NCBI RefSeq assembly: GCF_000479335.1
Contig: NC_022584.1
Location: 558,001 to 622,000, forward strand
Source of the DNA: Streptococcus ilei
GTDB lineage: Bacteria > Bacillota > Bacilli > Lactobacillales > Streptococcaceae
Direction of reading: 5' to 3'
DNA length: 64,000 bases
Shown here piece by piece: positions 34,547 through 42,961 of the stretch (position 1 is its first letter; each line of letters starts with the position of its first letter). The position numbers and the translations under genes were made by a program. Under the pieces are notes generated by a model. That model did not search any database. It saw only the letters and a program-made list of their open reading frames with translations, and had not been told where the DNA came from.

Positions 34547-35275
34547 TTACTCATATTTCACAAAGACTAATTGTTTTTCAGTTGATAAGTCAGACTGGTA
34601 TGCAAAGCCACTAAAGGTTAGCTGCTTCATCTCTTCTACCTTTGTAATCTGCTTCTCTAATAAAGCTGTCACAAAAGCCCCACGCGCTTTCTTTGAAATG
34701 GTTGAGTGAACCTTCAACAGCCCATTCTTCTCTTCAAGGAATTTAAAAGTCACCATCCGATCTTGAATCTCCTTAGAAAAGACGGTTTCAAACTCACTGG
34801 AAAGCAAAGAAATAATTAGATCTTCCTCCTGAAGAGCTTGATCATAGCTAGCCTTCCAAAAAGTCTTTAAGGATTTCCCCTGGACCTTAAGCTTCATGAG
34901 AAAGTCCAAACGATGGGGAGCAATCGGAGTAAGGGCCGGAATCACCCCATAAAGAGCTGAGGTGATCAAGAGATGGTCTTGCACATAAGCCGCTTCTGCT
35001 TCCGTCCAGTCCGTACGGCGGATATTCCGGTACATGAGACCGTCGAAGAGATTCAAAGCTGGATAGGTCTTAGCTGTACCCGACTTGAGCGCTCGGATTC
35101 GTTGCTCTTCTTCACTTGCCCGCTCTTCAGTAATCTTATAAAGTGAGGCTAACTCTTCTAGAGATAATGAAGCTAAGGCATCGATGACCGCTTGTGTCTC
35201 ATTTGATACAGGATAACCCGTTTTTTCTGGGGTATCCAGATTCATTTCTTTTGCAGTTGGAATTAATAGTTTCAT
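34547..35275 (-). CDS. yaaA: Peroxide stress protein YaaA (DUF328)
   Basis: A 242-residue DUF328/YaaA protein: start MKLLIPTAKEMN, middle FDGLMYRNIRRTDWTEAEAAYVQDHLLITSALYGVIPALTPIAPHRLDFLMKLKV. In E. coli YaaA lowers intracellular iron and oxidative damage during H2O2 stress, a sensible function beside GlpO-type peroxide production. A frame opens at 35311, but the conserved family start is 35275; no strong ribosome binding site is visible at either. Confidence 0.85.
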   Translation of the reverse strand: MKLLIPTAKEMNLDTPEKTGYPVSNETQAVIDALASLSLEELASLYKITEERASEEEQRIRALKSGTAKTYPALNLFDGLMYRNIRRTDWTEAEAAYVQDHLLITSALYGVIPALTPIAPHRLDFLMKLKVQGKSLKTFWKASYDQALQEEDLIISLLSSEFETVFSKEIQDRMVTFKFLEEKNGLLKVHSTISKKARGAFVTALLEKQITKVEEMKQLTFSGFAYQSDLSTEKQLVFVKYE

Positions 35276-35370
35276 AGATTTATTGTACCATATTTCATTT
35301 TCGCTTGACATAAAATTACCATCATGTTATCATCTAGTTATTAAAACTAGATAACAAAGAGGTAATAACT

Positions 35371-35814
35371 ATTTTATTCAACTACAGTTATCCCAAGTGG
35401 GAAGAAATTCCTGATATTGATCTTTATTTGGACCAAGTCCTCCTCTATGTCAATAAGGTGTGTGCGCCTTTTATCTCAGAAACAGACAAGGGCTTAACGG
35501 CTTCCATGGTCAATAATTACGTTAAACACGGCTACCTGCCAAAACCAGATAAGAAGAAATACAAGCGACAGCAGGTTGCCCGTCTCATTGCTATTACAAC
35601 CTTAAAGACGGTTTTTTCGATTCAAGAGATCGCGGCTACCTTGAACCTCTTGCAGAGTCAAGCCAACTCCGCAGACCTCTACAATAGTTTTGTGGACTTT
35701 CTCCATGAAGAGAAAGAACCTTTAGCACCCATTATCGGATCTGCCTGTCGTACCGTTTTGCTCTACCAAGAAACCCTATCCTATATCCATGTTCATTCTG
35801 AGGAGGAAAAATAA
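35371..35814 (+). CDS. DUF1836-domain protein, probably starting at an ATT codon
   Basis: The conserved DUF1836 region covers almost all of the protein, with ISETDKGLTASMVNNYVKHGYLPKPDKKKYKR resembling an HTH/MerR-like start. The first TTG in frame is 35428, but the frame is coding further upstream (FNYSYPKWEEIPDIDLYLDQV), and AAAGAGG sits 8 bases before an ATT at 35371, giving 147 residues. No ATG, GTG or TTG lies at that position. Either ATT is used or the ATG was lost. It precedes the hemolysin III gene by 2 bases and is likely co-transcribed. Confidence 0.7.
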   Translation: MLFNYSYPKWEEIPDIDLYLDQVLLYVNKVCAPFISETDKGLTASMVNNYVKHGYLPKPDKKKYKRQQVARLIAITTLKTVFSIQEIAATLNLLQSQANSADLYNSFVDFLHEEKEPLAPIIGSACRTVLLYQETLSYIHVHSEEEK

Positions 35815-35816
35815 AA

Positions 35817-36464
35817 GTGAATTATGCTAGTAAATTAAGTAAACGATTATCCTTTGGAGAAGAAATCGCAAATAGTGTCACCCATGCAGTCGGGGCTGTT
35901 TTGATGCTCTTTCTCATTCCAACTTCTGCTATCTATAGTTATGAAACACATGGGACTTTAGCAGCTGTCGGGACCTCGATTTTTGTCATCAGTCTCTTTC
36001 TCATGTTTCTCTCATCGACAATTTACCATGCCATGGCCTATGACTCACCTCAAAAGTATGTCCTTCGCATTATCGATCACTCCATGATTTATATTGCCAT
36101 TGCAGGTAGCTATACACCCGTCGTTCTTTCTCTCATGAACAACTGGTTCGGCTATGCCATTATCCTGATTCAATGGGGGACGACTATCTTTGGGATACTC
36201 TACAAGATTTTTGCTAAGAAGGTGAATGAAAAATTCAGCCTGGCCCTCTATTTGATTATGGGTTGGTTGGTGATTTTCATCATCCCTCAGATCATCAGCC
36301 AAACAAGCCCAACTTTCTGGGGCTTAATGCTGATGGGTGGCCTATGCTACACAGTTGGAGCTGGATTTTACGCCAAAAAGAAACCTTATTTCCATATGAT
36401 TTGGCATCTCTTCATTCTAGCTGCTTCTGCACTGCAATATATCGCGATTGTGTACGTCATGTAA
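35817..36464 (+). CDS. Hemolysin III family protein (TrhA/YqfA-like)
   Basis: A 215-residue protein with seven spans, of the PAQR-like hemolysin III family: EEIANSVTHAVGAV (conserved SxxxH), FLSSTIYHAM, RIIDHSMIYIAIAGSYTPV and the C-terminal FHMIWHLFILAAS, giving the Ser/Asp/His set of a putative zinc-dependent hydrolase site. Starts with GTG, with AGGAGG about 11 bases upstream at the end of the DUF1836 gene. True hemolytic activity is doubtful; members affect membrane properties. Confidence 0.87.
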   Translation: MNYASKLSKRLSFGEEIANSVTHAVGAVLMLFLIPTSAIYSYETHGTLAAVGTSIFVISLFLMFLSSTIYHAMAYDSPQKYVLRIIDHSMIYIAIAGSYTPVVLSLMNNWFGYAIILIQWGTTIFGILYKIFAKKVNEKFSLALYLIMGWLVIFIIPQIISQTSPTFWGLMLMGGLCYTVGAGFYAKKKPYFHMIWHLFILAASALQYIAIVYVM

Positions 36465-36469
36465 GACAC

Positions 36470-36645
36470 GAGGCTGGGACAAAAGTCCTAGCCTCTCAAT
36501 TTTCTTTGGATTGTCGAGCAAGACGCAGTGGTTGAGTGGGCTCTACTACGCTGATTTCATCGGCTTATACAGCCCTACTGAACTGTGCGGAGGTGGGACA
36601 ACGAAATCGAATTCTAACGAATTACCGATTTCTGTCCCGCTCTCT
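36470..36645. repeat. GAGGCTGGGAC repeat, copy C
   Basis: Same orientation as copy A, directly behind the hemolysin III stop and about 60 bases before the MocR-type gene on the same strand. Ends GAGGCTGGGAC and GTCCCGCTCTC; interior has the standard TGATTTCATCGGC version. Confidence 0.8.
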
Positions 36646-36704
36646 TTTAGTTGCTTTTTTACACCCAATTGACTACAATAAAGAAAAATTGTACGGGGAC
36701 AGTT

Positions 36705-37973
36705 ATGACAACCAAATACCAAAAGATTTTTACTACATTGAAAAACCAGATTGACCAGGGGATCCTAAAAACTGGAGACCGCCTGCCTTCCGTTCGCCAA
36801 CTAGCCAGTCAGTATGCCTGCAGTAAGGATACCGTCCAACGGGCCCTGCTCGAGCTCAGCTACAAGAACTATATCTATGCTAAGCCCCAAAGCGGCTATT
36901 ATGTCCTGGAGGAAGAGACTGGAAAGCATACCGACCTGCCTCTTCGCCTCAAGGAAGATCGCTTCCAGGCCTTTGAAGACTTTCGGACTTGTATCAACGA
37001 AACCCTTGTCGGTCGTGATAATTACCTCTTCAACTACTATGAAAAACAAGAAGGTCTTGTCGATCTCCGTCAATCTATTGCTTCTCTCCTGCGAGAAGAT
37101 GCGATTTATACCCAGGAGCAACAAATCGTTATCACCTCAGGAACCCAGCAAGCCCTCTACCTCCTAAGCCAGGTCGCCTTCCCAAACCAAAAAGAAGAAA
37201 TCCTAGTAGAGCAACCAACCTATTACCGCATCAATAAATTAATTCAGGAGCAAGACTTACCTTATCAAAGCATCAATCGCTTGCCTCAAGGAATTGACTT
37301 TGACCAACTGGAAGCCATTTTCAAAAGTGGCAGGATCAAATTTTTCTATACCATTCCCCGCTACCATTATCCTCTGGGACATAGTTATAGCAAACAAGAG
37401 AAGGAACAGATTTTGGCCTTAGCAGAACTCTATGATGTCTATATTGTCGAGGACGATTACTTGGGAGATTATGATCCACATTTTTCTCCTAGCTTTCATT
37501 ATCTGGATGCATCTGACCGGGTCATCTACATCAAGTCCTTTTCTACCAGCCTCTTTTCTGCCCTCCGCATCACTTCTATGGTCCTGCCCCAAGCTCTTCT
37601 TGCCCCTGTCTTAAAACTCAAGGGTACACTCGACTACGAAAGTAACTTGGTCATGCAGAAGGCCTTGAGCCTCTATATTGATAATGGCATGTTTGCAAAA
37701 AACAAAGAGCTTCTGCACCAACAGCAATTCATCCAAAAAGAGCAAGCTTCTTCCCTACTCCAGCAACATTCCCTATCCGTCCCTGTATGGCCGGTCATTG
37801 GAGGAGTCTTACTAGATTTAAGACAGGTCCCTTCGGTCGCTCGACTGAAACATAGCGGTCTCCCTCTCCACTTCTTCGAATCTGCCTATATTCAAAGCTG
37901 TCCCTATGCCTTTGCCCGTATCAATCAGGACAAACTGGAAGAGGTTTTACCCCAAATTATCGCTTATCTATGA
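36705..37973 (+). CDS. MocR-type regulator: GntR winged helix fused to PLP aminotransferase-like domain
   Basis: A 422-residue fusion. N-terminal GntR-type HTH (about 1-70: FTTLKNQIDQGILKTGDRLPSVRQLASQY, CSKDTVQRALLEL), then a fold-type I aminotransferase domain with VITSGTQQALYLL, VEDDYLGDY and the PLP lysine in YIKSFSTSL. MocR proteins sense PLP or an amino compound and control PLP, amino acid or GABA genes; the target is not adjacent here. GGGGAC precedes the ATG at 36705; the longer frame from 36651 begins in the repeat edge and was rejected. Confidence 0.86.
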   Translation: MTTKYQKIFTTLKNQIDQGILKTGDRLPSVRQLASQYACSKDTVQRALLELSYKNYIYAKPQSGYYVLEEETGKHTDLPLRLKEDRFQAFEDFRTCINETLVGRDNYLFNYYEKQEGLVDLRQSIASLLREDAIYTQEQQIVITSGTQQALYLLSQVAFPNQKEEILVEQPTYYRINKLIQEQDLPYQSINRLPQGIDFDQLEAIFKSGRIKFFYTIPRYHYPLGHSYSKQEKEQILALAELYDVYIVEDDYLGDYDPHFSPSFHYLDASDRVIYIKSFSTSLFSALRITSMVLPQALLAPVLKLKGTLDYESNLVMQKALSLYIDNGMFAKNKELLHQQQFIQKEQASSLLQQHSLSVPVWPVIGGVLLDLRQVPSVARLKHSGLPLHFFESAYIQSCPYAFARINQDKLEEVLPQIIAYL

Positions 37974-38055
37974 TTCAATCCCACCCTTCTATTTCTTGAG
38001 TAATTTTATATACAAAACTATGTTACGAAAATATTACATTTATTACAAAAATCAC

Positions 38056-38083
38056 TTGACATCTGTAACAATAGGAGTATAAT
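38056..38083 (+). promoter_or_regulatory. Promoter of the DUF6287 lipoprotein gene
   Basis: TTGACA (38056-38061) and TATAAT (38078-38083), both perfect, with a 16-base spacer. Just upstream are TGTTACG, ATTACA and TGTAACA motifs that could bind a regulator. Confidence 0.8.
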
Positions 38084-38112
38084 CTAAGTCAGAAAGATAA
38101 AGAGGTGATATT

Positions 38113-38775
38113 ATGAAACGATCTTTGATTCGTTGGACTGCAGCCTCTCTTGTGGCTGCATCACTTGGACTTGCTTTGGGAGGGTGTGGCTCAAAAGATA
38201 AAACAACTTCCTCATCCGAAAAAGCTTCTAGCTCAAAAGTTGAGAAAAAACCAAAAGCTAGCTTAAATAAAAAAGCTACAGTTTCTTCTTCTCAAGCAAA
38301 AGAAAATACTACTCCTTCAAGTCAGGCAAGTAACCCGTCAGCTTCAACTGAACCGAACAAGGCAGAAGATACATCTTCAACTGATCAAGCAGTTGTTCCT
38401 GCAGCACTTGTCGGCACTTGGGTAGGATCTAGCCCTCAGGCGGATAGCATCAAAATGACTATTGAAGCTAATGGAGATATTACAACTGTCGTTAGCTTTA
38501 AAAATGATAGTGAACCAACCCGCACAGCCACCTATACTGCAAGAGCTATTCAAGCATCTGGTAATGTCTATTACTGGGAGTCAGAAGGTCTTAATGGCGC
38601 AGATGCTCTTCTTCCTGGTATTACTGGTTTAGGAGTAGCAAATTTCCGCTTCAAACCAGGATTTATCCTTGAGGAAGGTCATTATACTCCGATAGCCTTC
38701 ACAACAGATATCAATACAGAATTTGACTATAGCAATTACAGAGATTTCCACTTCTCATTGACCAAAGAGCAATAA
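38113..38775 (+). CDS. DUF6287-like lipoprotein
   Basis: A 220-residue lipoprotein: signal peptide with lipobox LGGC (Cys 25), a low-complexity Ser/Lys/Thr linker (about 30-95), then a compact beta-rich domain from about residue 100 (VGTWVGSSPQADSIKMTIEANGD...) ending in FSLTKEQ. Anchored to the outer face of the membrane; function unknown. AAAGAGGTG precedes the start. The domain-coding half and the terminator are repeated directly downstream. Confidence 0.8.
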   Translation: MKRSLIRWTAASLVAASLGLALGGCGSKDKTTSSSEKASSSKVEKKPKASLNKKATVSSSQAKENTTPSSQASNPSASTEPNKAEDTSSTDQAVVPAALVGTWVGSSPQADSIKMTIEANGDITTVVSFKNDSEPTRTATYTARAIQASGNVYYWESEGLNGADALLPGITGLGVANFRFKPGFILEEGHYTPIAFTTDINTEFDYSNYRDFHFSLTKEQ

Positions 38776-38796
38776 GGACAGGAAATTCTCTAATAA

Positions 38797-38834
38797 AAAA
38801 AAGAATAGTTGACCCTCAACATTCTTTTTTTTCT
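38797..38834 (+). terminator. Terminator of the lipoprotein gene (unit 1)
   Basis: AAGAAT-A-GTTGA and TCAACATTCTT pair around CCC with a single bulged A, followed by TTTTTT. Confidence 0.8.
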
Positions 38835-39179
38835 AGCCCTCAGGCGGATAGCATCAAAATGACTATTGAAGCTAATGGAGATATTACAACTGTCGTTAGC
38901 TTTAAAAATGATAGTGAACCAACCCGCACAGCCACCTATACTGCAAGAGCTATTCAAGCATCTGGTAATGTCTATTACTGGGAGTCAGAAGGTCTTAATG
39001 GCGCAGATGCTCTTCTTCCTGGTATTACTGGTTTAGGAGTAGCAAATTTCCGCTTCAAACCAGGATTTATCCTTGAGGAAGGTCATTATACTCCGATAGC
39101 CTTCACAACAGATATCAATACAGAATTTGACTATAGCAATTACAGAGATTTCCACTTCTCATTGACCAAAGAGCAATAA
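38835..39179 (+). pseudogene. Duplicated 3' fragment of the DUF6287-like lipoprotein gene
   Basis: Carries the same reading frame as the lipoprotein from SPQADSIKM to FSLTKEQ but has no promoter, ribosome binding site, signal peptide or lipobox. It follows a terminator. An internal ATG at 38859 opens a frame of 106 codons, but nothing suggests it is expressed. Confidence 0.8.
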
Positions 39180-39200
39180 GGACAGGAAATTCTCTAATAA

Positions 39201-39234
39201 AAAAAAGAATGTTGACCCTCAACATTCTTTTTTT
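39201..39234. terminator. Terminator of unit 2, bidirectional
   Basis: AAGAATGTTGA/TCAACATTCTT around CCC with an A-run before and T-run after; it also lies behind the minus-strand gene ending at 39274. Confidence 0.8.
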
Positions 39235-39273
39235 ATGTTTTATTCACTTTCACAAATCAATTGGGTTAAACCC

Positions 39274-39933
39274 TTACTTCTTAGTCAGGGCCCAGCTCTT
39301 AGCCACAAGCTCAAAGAGAAGATCATCCTCCACTCGACCATCCAAGGGAATGCTGATCCAGTACTTCTTGTTCATATGATAAGCCGGATAGAAATGGGGT
39401 TCTTCTAAGAGTTGGCTGACATGATCCTGTTTAAGATTTAAGACCTCAATCTTCCCTTCCTGCCTCGCATCTAGCTTGGACCAGTCTATCTTCATCAAGA
39501 CGCCAAACCATTTGAGATCCTTTTGATGACGGAAGACGCCCGAGTCCGGAGAACGGTCCCAGAGGTATTCGATAGGACGGTCATATTGCCGGCTGATCCA
39601 ATCCACCAAGCGCTTGGTCTGAGGATACAAAAAATCTTTGACAGCAAAACAGGAGCTTCTGATATCCTCTAAGGCCTGCTGGCAAGCTTCTCTGACTTGG
39701 CCAACATATTGACCAACCATCTGGTCCATATGAAGCTGCACATAGTCGTCGCCTGTCTCCTGATCCACTAGCCAAAAATGCACTTGCTTACTTTGGACAG
39801 TCACATAAAGTTTGAAGTCTCCATCCAGGATCTGTTGATCATAGTGAAACTTCTCTCCCTGCTTTGAAAACCCATAAGCTAGAGCTTTTTCATTGTCTAT
39901 ACTGTATTTCTCAAAATAATCTGGTAAAAACAC
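39274..39933 (-). CDS. MmcQ/YjbR-family protein
   Basis: A 219-residue protein. The C-terminal half (about 120-215) has the YjbR/MmcQ cyan-fold pattern: WFGVLMKIDWSKLD, VLNLKQDHVSQLL and YPAYHMNKKYWISIPLDGRVEDDLLFELVAKSW. The N-terminal half (FLPDYFEKYSIDNEKALAYGFSK) is an extension common in streptococcal members. Putative DNA-binding role; not proven. Starts with GTG at 39933, with AAGGAG in front. Confidence 0.75.
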   Translation of the reverse strand: MFLPDYFEKYSIDNEKALAYGFSKQGEKFHYDQQILDGDFKLYVTVQSKQVHFWLVDQETGDDYVQLHMDQMVGQYVGQVREACQQALEDIRSSCFAVKDFLYPQTKRLVDWISRQYDRPIEYLWDRSPDSGVFRHQKDLKWFGVLMKIDWSKLDARQEGKIEVLNLKQDHVSQLLEEPHFYPAYHMNKKYWISIPLDGRVEDDLLFELVAKSWALTKK

Positions 39934-40007
39934 GTACTACTCCTTTCCTCCAGTATACCAAAAATCAAGAAAAAAGAGCTGAGATTTCTTCCTCAACTCA
40001 TATATCT

Positions 40008-40643
40008 TTAAAAGACAACACGAGTTCCATGGACCTGATCCACCCCTGGAACATCAAGGAAAAGCTGACGATTCTCCAAAGAGACTCCTCCACCTGCCAA
40101 GATTTCTAACTGGCGATCTGCAAGCTGGGCATACTCTTCGTAGCGTTGCAACCGTTGTTCTAAGTCTGTTTCTGGACTGCCGGCTCTTGTTAATAGTCTC
40201 GTCACGCCTACTTTCTTCATCCACTCGATACTCGCAGCTTGATCTTCTAAAGGAATCTGGTCAAATGCCATATGCATGGTCAATTCAAATCCTTGACTGG
40301 CTTCGATGAAACGAAGCATGGCATCTTTATCCAGCTGATTGTCAGCAGTCAAAGCCCCAACAGCTAAACCATCAACACCCAGGTCACGGGCAATTTTCCA
40401 GTCTTCTAACATTATGTCTAGCTCTTGCTCAGAGTATACAAAATCTCCACCTCGTGGACGAATCATAACGATGACCTTTGCCTGATAATCTTTAGCAAGC
40501 TTCACAGCCTCTTTGATCACACCATAGCTTGGAGTCGTACCTCCAACCGCTAAGTTATCACATAATTCTACACGACGCGCTCCTGCTTGAAAAGCCTTCT
40601 CTAACAGTGTTATGTTCTCTGCACAAAATTCATATAACGGCAT
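40008..40643 (-). CDS. cutC: Copper homeostasis protein CutC
   Basis: A TIM-barrel protein of 211 residues: FCAENITLLEKAFQAGARRVELCDNLAVGGTTPSYGVIKEA, VMIRPRGGDFVYSEQELDIM, HMAFDQIP and LTRAGS...ILAGGGVS, all diagnostic of CutC. Proposed to take part in copper handling, though a direct role is debated. GGGAGA precedes the start. Single gene. Confidence 0.92.
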   Translation of the reverse strand: MPLYEFCAENITLLEKAFQAGARRVELCDNLAVGGTTPSYGVIKEAVKLAKDYQAKVIVMIRPRGGDFVYSEQELDIMLEDWKIARDLGVDGLAVGALTADNQLDKDAMLRFIEASQGFELTMHMAFDQIPLEDQAASIEWMKKVGVTRLLTRAGSPETDLEQRLQRYEEYAQLADRQLEILAGGGVSLENRQLFLDVPGVDQVHGTRVVF

Positions 40644-40752
40644 CCTAAATCTCCCTGTATTTGAAATCGTTTTCTTGTTCTACCTTACTCTTTTTTCATT
40701 TCTTTGTCAATTAGAAAAACCATCAGCCTCATCAGAAACCAATGGTTGATGC

Positions 40753-41355
40753 TTAATAGGAAATTGGAACAATAATCTGTAATACCATGTTCCCTTTTTC
40801 GACCTTCGCAGAATGGATTCGGTAGCCACTTGTCGGCATGGTCAATTTGATTTGATTCCCTATCATAGTAGCTCCTGTGCCCTCTTGGTTAACTTTTTCA
40901 GCAATCTTTGAAGCAACCAAGCTACGTGGAATCGGCAGATGTCCAAGACGGGCCCGTTCTAGGTTCAAGGTCAATTGTTGATCCGTCACACTAGCTGAAA
41001 AGTCCATGCTCACCATGGTTTCCACCGGTCCCAGTTCAATCGGAACCTGAACATTGATATACTCTCCATTCATAGCAACTGCTGTATTGAGGAGAGTTTC
41101 ATCTGTCATTTCCCCTGCCATGGATTTAATAACTTGGCGCAATTGAGGAGAATTCAGTTGAAGCTCTGTTTGCAGGCCAGAAGCAGTCACGTCTGCTGTA
41201 GAGAAGCCTTCTTGAGCCAGATCTACCAGCGAAGTATTCACTGTTACATTTTTAAATTGCTCTTGAGTCGAAACCTTTGCTGGTATCAAGAAAACTGCTA
41301 AGACAATAACTAGGAGGAAGGTCAGTCCGATGAGTCGTTTGATCCATTTCCACAT
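40753..41355 (-). CDS. YpmS-family (DUF2140) membrane-anchored protein
   Basis: A 200-residue protein with one N-terminal span (KRLIGLTFLLVIVLAVFLIPA) and an outside domain: LNSPQLRQVIKSMAGE, AVAMNGEYINVQVPIELG, LGHLPIPRSLV. This matches DUF2140/YpmS. Function not known. The ATG at 41355 has AGAGGTG in front; the longer frame from 41406 was rejected. Confidence 0.8.
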   Translation of the reverse strand: MWKWIKRLIGLTFLLVIVLAVFLIPAKVSTQEQFKNVTVNTSLVDLAQEGFSTADVTASGLQTELQLNSPQLRQVIKSMAGEMTDETLLNTAVAMNGEYINVQVPIELGPVETMVSMDFSASVTDQQLTLNLERARLGHLPIPRSLVASKIAEKVNQEGTGATMIGNQIKLTMPTSGYRIHSAKVEKGNMVLQIIVPISY

Positions 41356-41529
41356 ATGGTCACCTCTTTTCGTTTTGATGGATAGAAGAGAATTCACCTC
41401 TATCACTATTGATCTATTCTTTTTAAAATACGACTTCTATTCTACCCTAATTTTTCAAAAAAAGCGAACGAGAGGAATAAGGTGCACATAAGAAAAGAGG
41501 TGGAAAAAATCCCAACCCCTATTTGAATG

Positions 41530-42294
41530 TTAATGGAATTGCATCCCACCATCCACGATGATGGTTTGTCCTGTAATGTAGTTTGAATCAGGACCAGCAA
41601 GGAAGCTAACCGCTGCAGCGACATCTTCGGGTTCGGACAAACGTTTAAGGGTAATATCTTTAGCGAAAGTTTGCATACCCCATTCGTCATCTTTACCAGC
41701 GTTCTTACCAACTTCATGAGCGATATCATACATCATTGGAGTCTTAACGATACCAGGTGCATACGCATTGACAGTAATACCTGAATCAGCCAAGTCACGT
41801 GCCAAAGTTTGAGTGATACCACGAACTGCAAACTTAGTACCACCATAGACAGTCAAGTTAGGGTTACCTACAACACCTGCTTGTGAAGTTGCATTGATGA
41901 TTTTTCCGCCATGGCCAAGCGCCTTGAATTGAGCTTGTGCAGCTTGAGCACCCCAGATGACACCACCAACGTTGATGGCAAAAGTGCGTTCAAATTGTTC
42001 TTCTGTAATCGTATCAAGTGGTGTAGTTGGAGCAACACCAGCGTTGTTAACGACAACATTTAAATCTCCGAAATGATCCACAACTTTTTGGAAAGCTGCA
42101 GCCACTTCAGCTTGTTTGGAGACATCAGCAACGACCGCAAAAGCATTCTCTGCTGATAACTCAGCTACTGCTTTTTCTGCTGTCTCAGCATTGTAGTCTA
42201 AGACTCCGACCTTGAAGCCATCTTGTACCAATCGTTTTGCAATCGCAAAACCGATCCCTTGACCTGCACCTGTGACAATAGCTACTTTAGACAT
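41530..42294 (-). CDS. butA: Acetoin reductase / diacetyl reductase (S)-acetoin forming, SDR family
   Basis: A 254-residue short-chain dehydrogenase: NAD loop VTGAGQGIG (residues 7-15), NNAG, the catalytic Ser in [11 protein letters not shown], Tyr-x-x-x-Lys in VYGGTKFAV, and C-terminal [15 protein letters not shown]. Closest to BudC/ButA enzymes that interconvert diacetyl, acetoin and 2,3-butanediol with NAD(H). AGGAGG precedes the ATG at 42294; the longer frame from 42381 has no such site. Confidence 0.85.
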   Translation of the reverse strand: MSKVAIVTGAGQGIGFAIAKRLVQDGFKVGVLDYNAETAEKAVAELSAENAFAVVADVSKQAEVAAAFQKVVDHFGDLNVVVNNAGVAPTTPLDTITEEQFERTFAINVGGVIWGAQAAQAQFKALGHGGKIINATSQAGVVGNPNLTVYGGTKFAVRGITQTLARDLADSGITVNAYAPGIVKTPMMYDIAHEVGKNAGKDDEWGMQTFAKDITLKRLSEPEDVAAAVSFLAGPDSNYITGQTIIVDGGMQFH

Positions 42295-42534
42295 ATGATT
42301 CCTCCTTGGTATCCCCGATACCAGCAAACGTTCATAGAAGAACAGCAAAGGTTGACAGTCAGTTTTGGGTGAATCTATCATAAGTTCCTTCCAAAACTAT
42401 GCTAACAGTATACTCCTTTGTGAAAAAAGTGTCAAACTCTAGCCTGTTATTTTCTAAAGTATTTTACAATCTATCTTATCTTTATTTAGTAATAGATTAA
42501 CTGATTATAATAATTTTGAAAAGGGTTTTATATC

Positions 42535-42596
42535 TTGACAAAAACACTCCTATTGCCTATTGTTTTGGGCCTTATTTCATGCTACACTAATTATAA
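42535..42596 (+). promoter_or_regulatory. Promoter region of the 35-codon membrane gene
   Basis: Two overlapping options: TTGACA (42535-42540) with TATTGT 17 bases on, or TTGTTT with an extended TGCTACACT, also 17 apart. The remaining intergenic stretch from 42295, about 240 bases, shows nothing else. Confidence 0.5.
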
Positions 42597-42624
42597 GACA
42601 ATCAAATAATAAGGAGATCTAACA

Positions 42625-42732
42625 ATGAAAGAATTCATGGATAAATTGAATAACCTACCTAAACCAGTTCAATACATTATTGCGATCATTATTTTCTTTA
42701 TTGCGTTTTACATTTCTTATAGCTTGTTTTAA
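42625..42732 (+). CDS. 35-residue membrane microprotein
   Basis: Starts MKEFMDKLNNLPKPVQYI and ends in a hydrophobic span (about 17-35) finishing YISYSLF. AAGGAG stands at a good distance before the ATG, and a promoter is present upstream. The amphipathic, Pro-containing head and single span recall small membrane-embedded regulators or stress peptides, but no family is recognised. It has its own unit, ending before repeat copy D. Confidence 0.75.
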   Translation: MKEFMDKLNNLPKPVQYIIAIIIFFIAFYISYSLF

Positions 42733-42777
42733 GTTAGAACGTACAAAGCTCTCTTTATCTGATACAGTATTTTAAAA

Positions 42778-42954
42778 GAGAGTGGGACAGAAATCGGTAA
42801 TTCGTTAGAATTCGATTTCGTCGTCCCACCTCCTCACAGTTGAGTAGGGCTGTAAAAGCTGATGAAATCAGCGTGGTAGAGCCCACTCAACCACTGCGTC
42901 TTGCTCGATAATCCAAAGACAATTGAGAGGCTAGGACTTTTGTCCCAGCCTCTT
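42778..42954. repeat. GAGGCTGGGAC repeat, copy D
   Basis: Same orientation as copy B, almost base-for-base the same, between the microprotein gene and the convergent glpF gene. GCTGATGAAATCAGC forms its central stem. Confidence 0.8.
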
Positions 42955-42961
42955 TCATTTT

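Larger units (their letters stand above)
38428..39235 (+). repeat. Tandem duplication of the lipoprotein 3' half (two units of about 404 bp)
   Basis: Unit 1 is 38428-38831 and unit 2 is 38832-39235, both starting TCTAGCCCTCAGGCGG. They cover the C-terminal domain, stop codon and terminator and look identical except for one extra A in the first terminator stem. The near-identity points to a very recent event. Confidence 0.9.

Noticed and set aside
36263..36672. Open frames across the 3' end of hemolysin III and repeat copy C
   Set aside because: They are other-frame readings of the hemolysin III gene and of a repeat that occurs five times in intergenic regions.
38859..39179. Independent 106-codon gene
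   Set aside because: It is the tail of the duplicated lipoprotein segment, without promoter, ribosome binding site or export signal.
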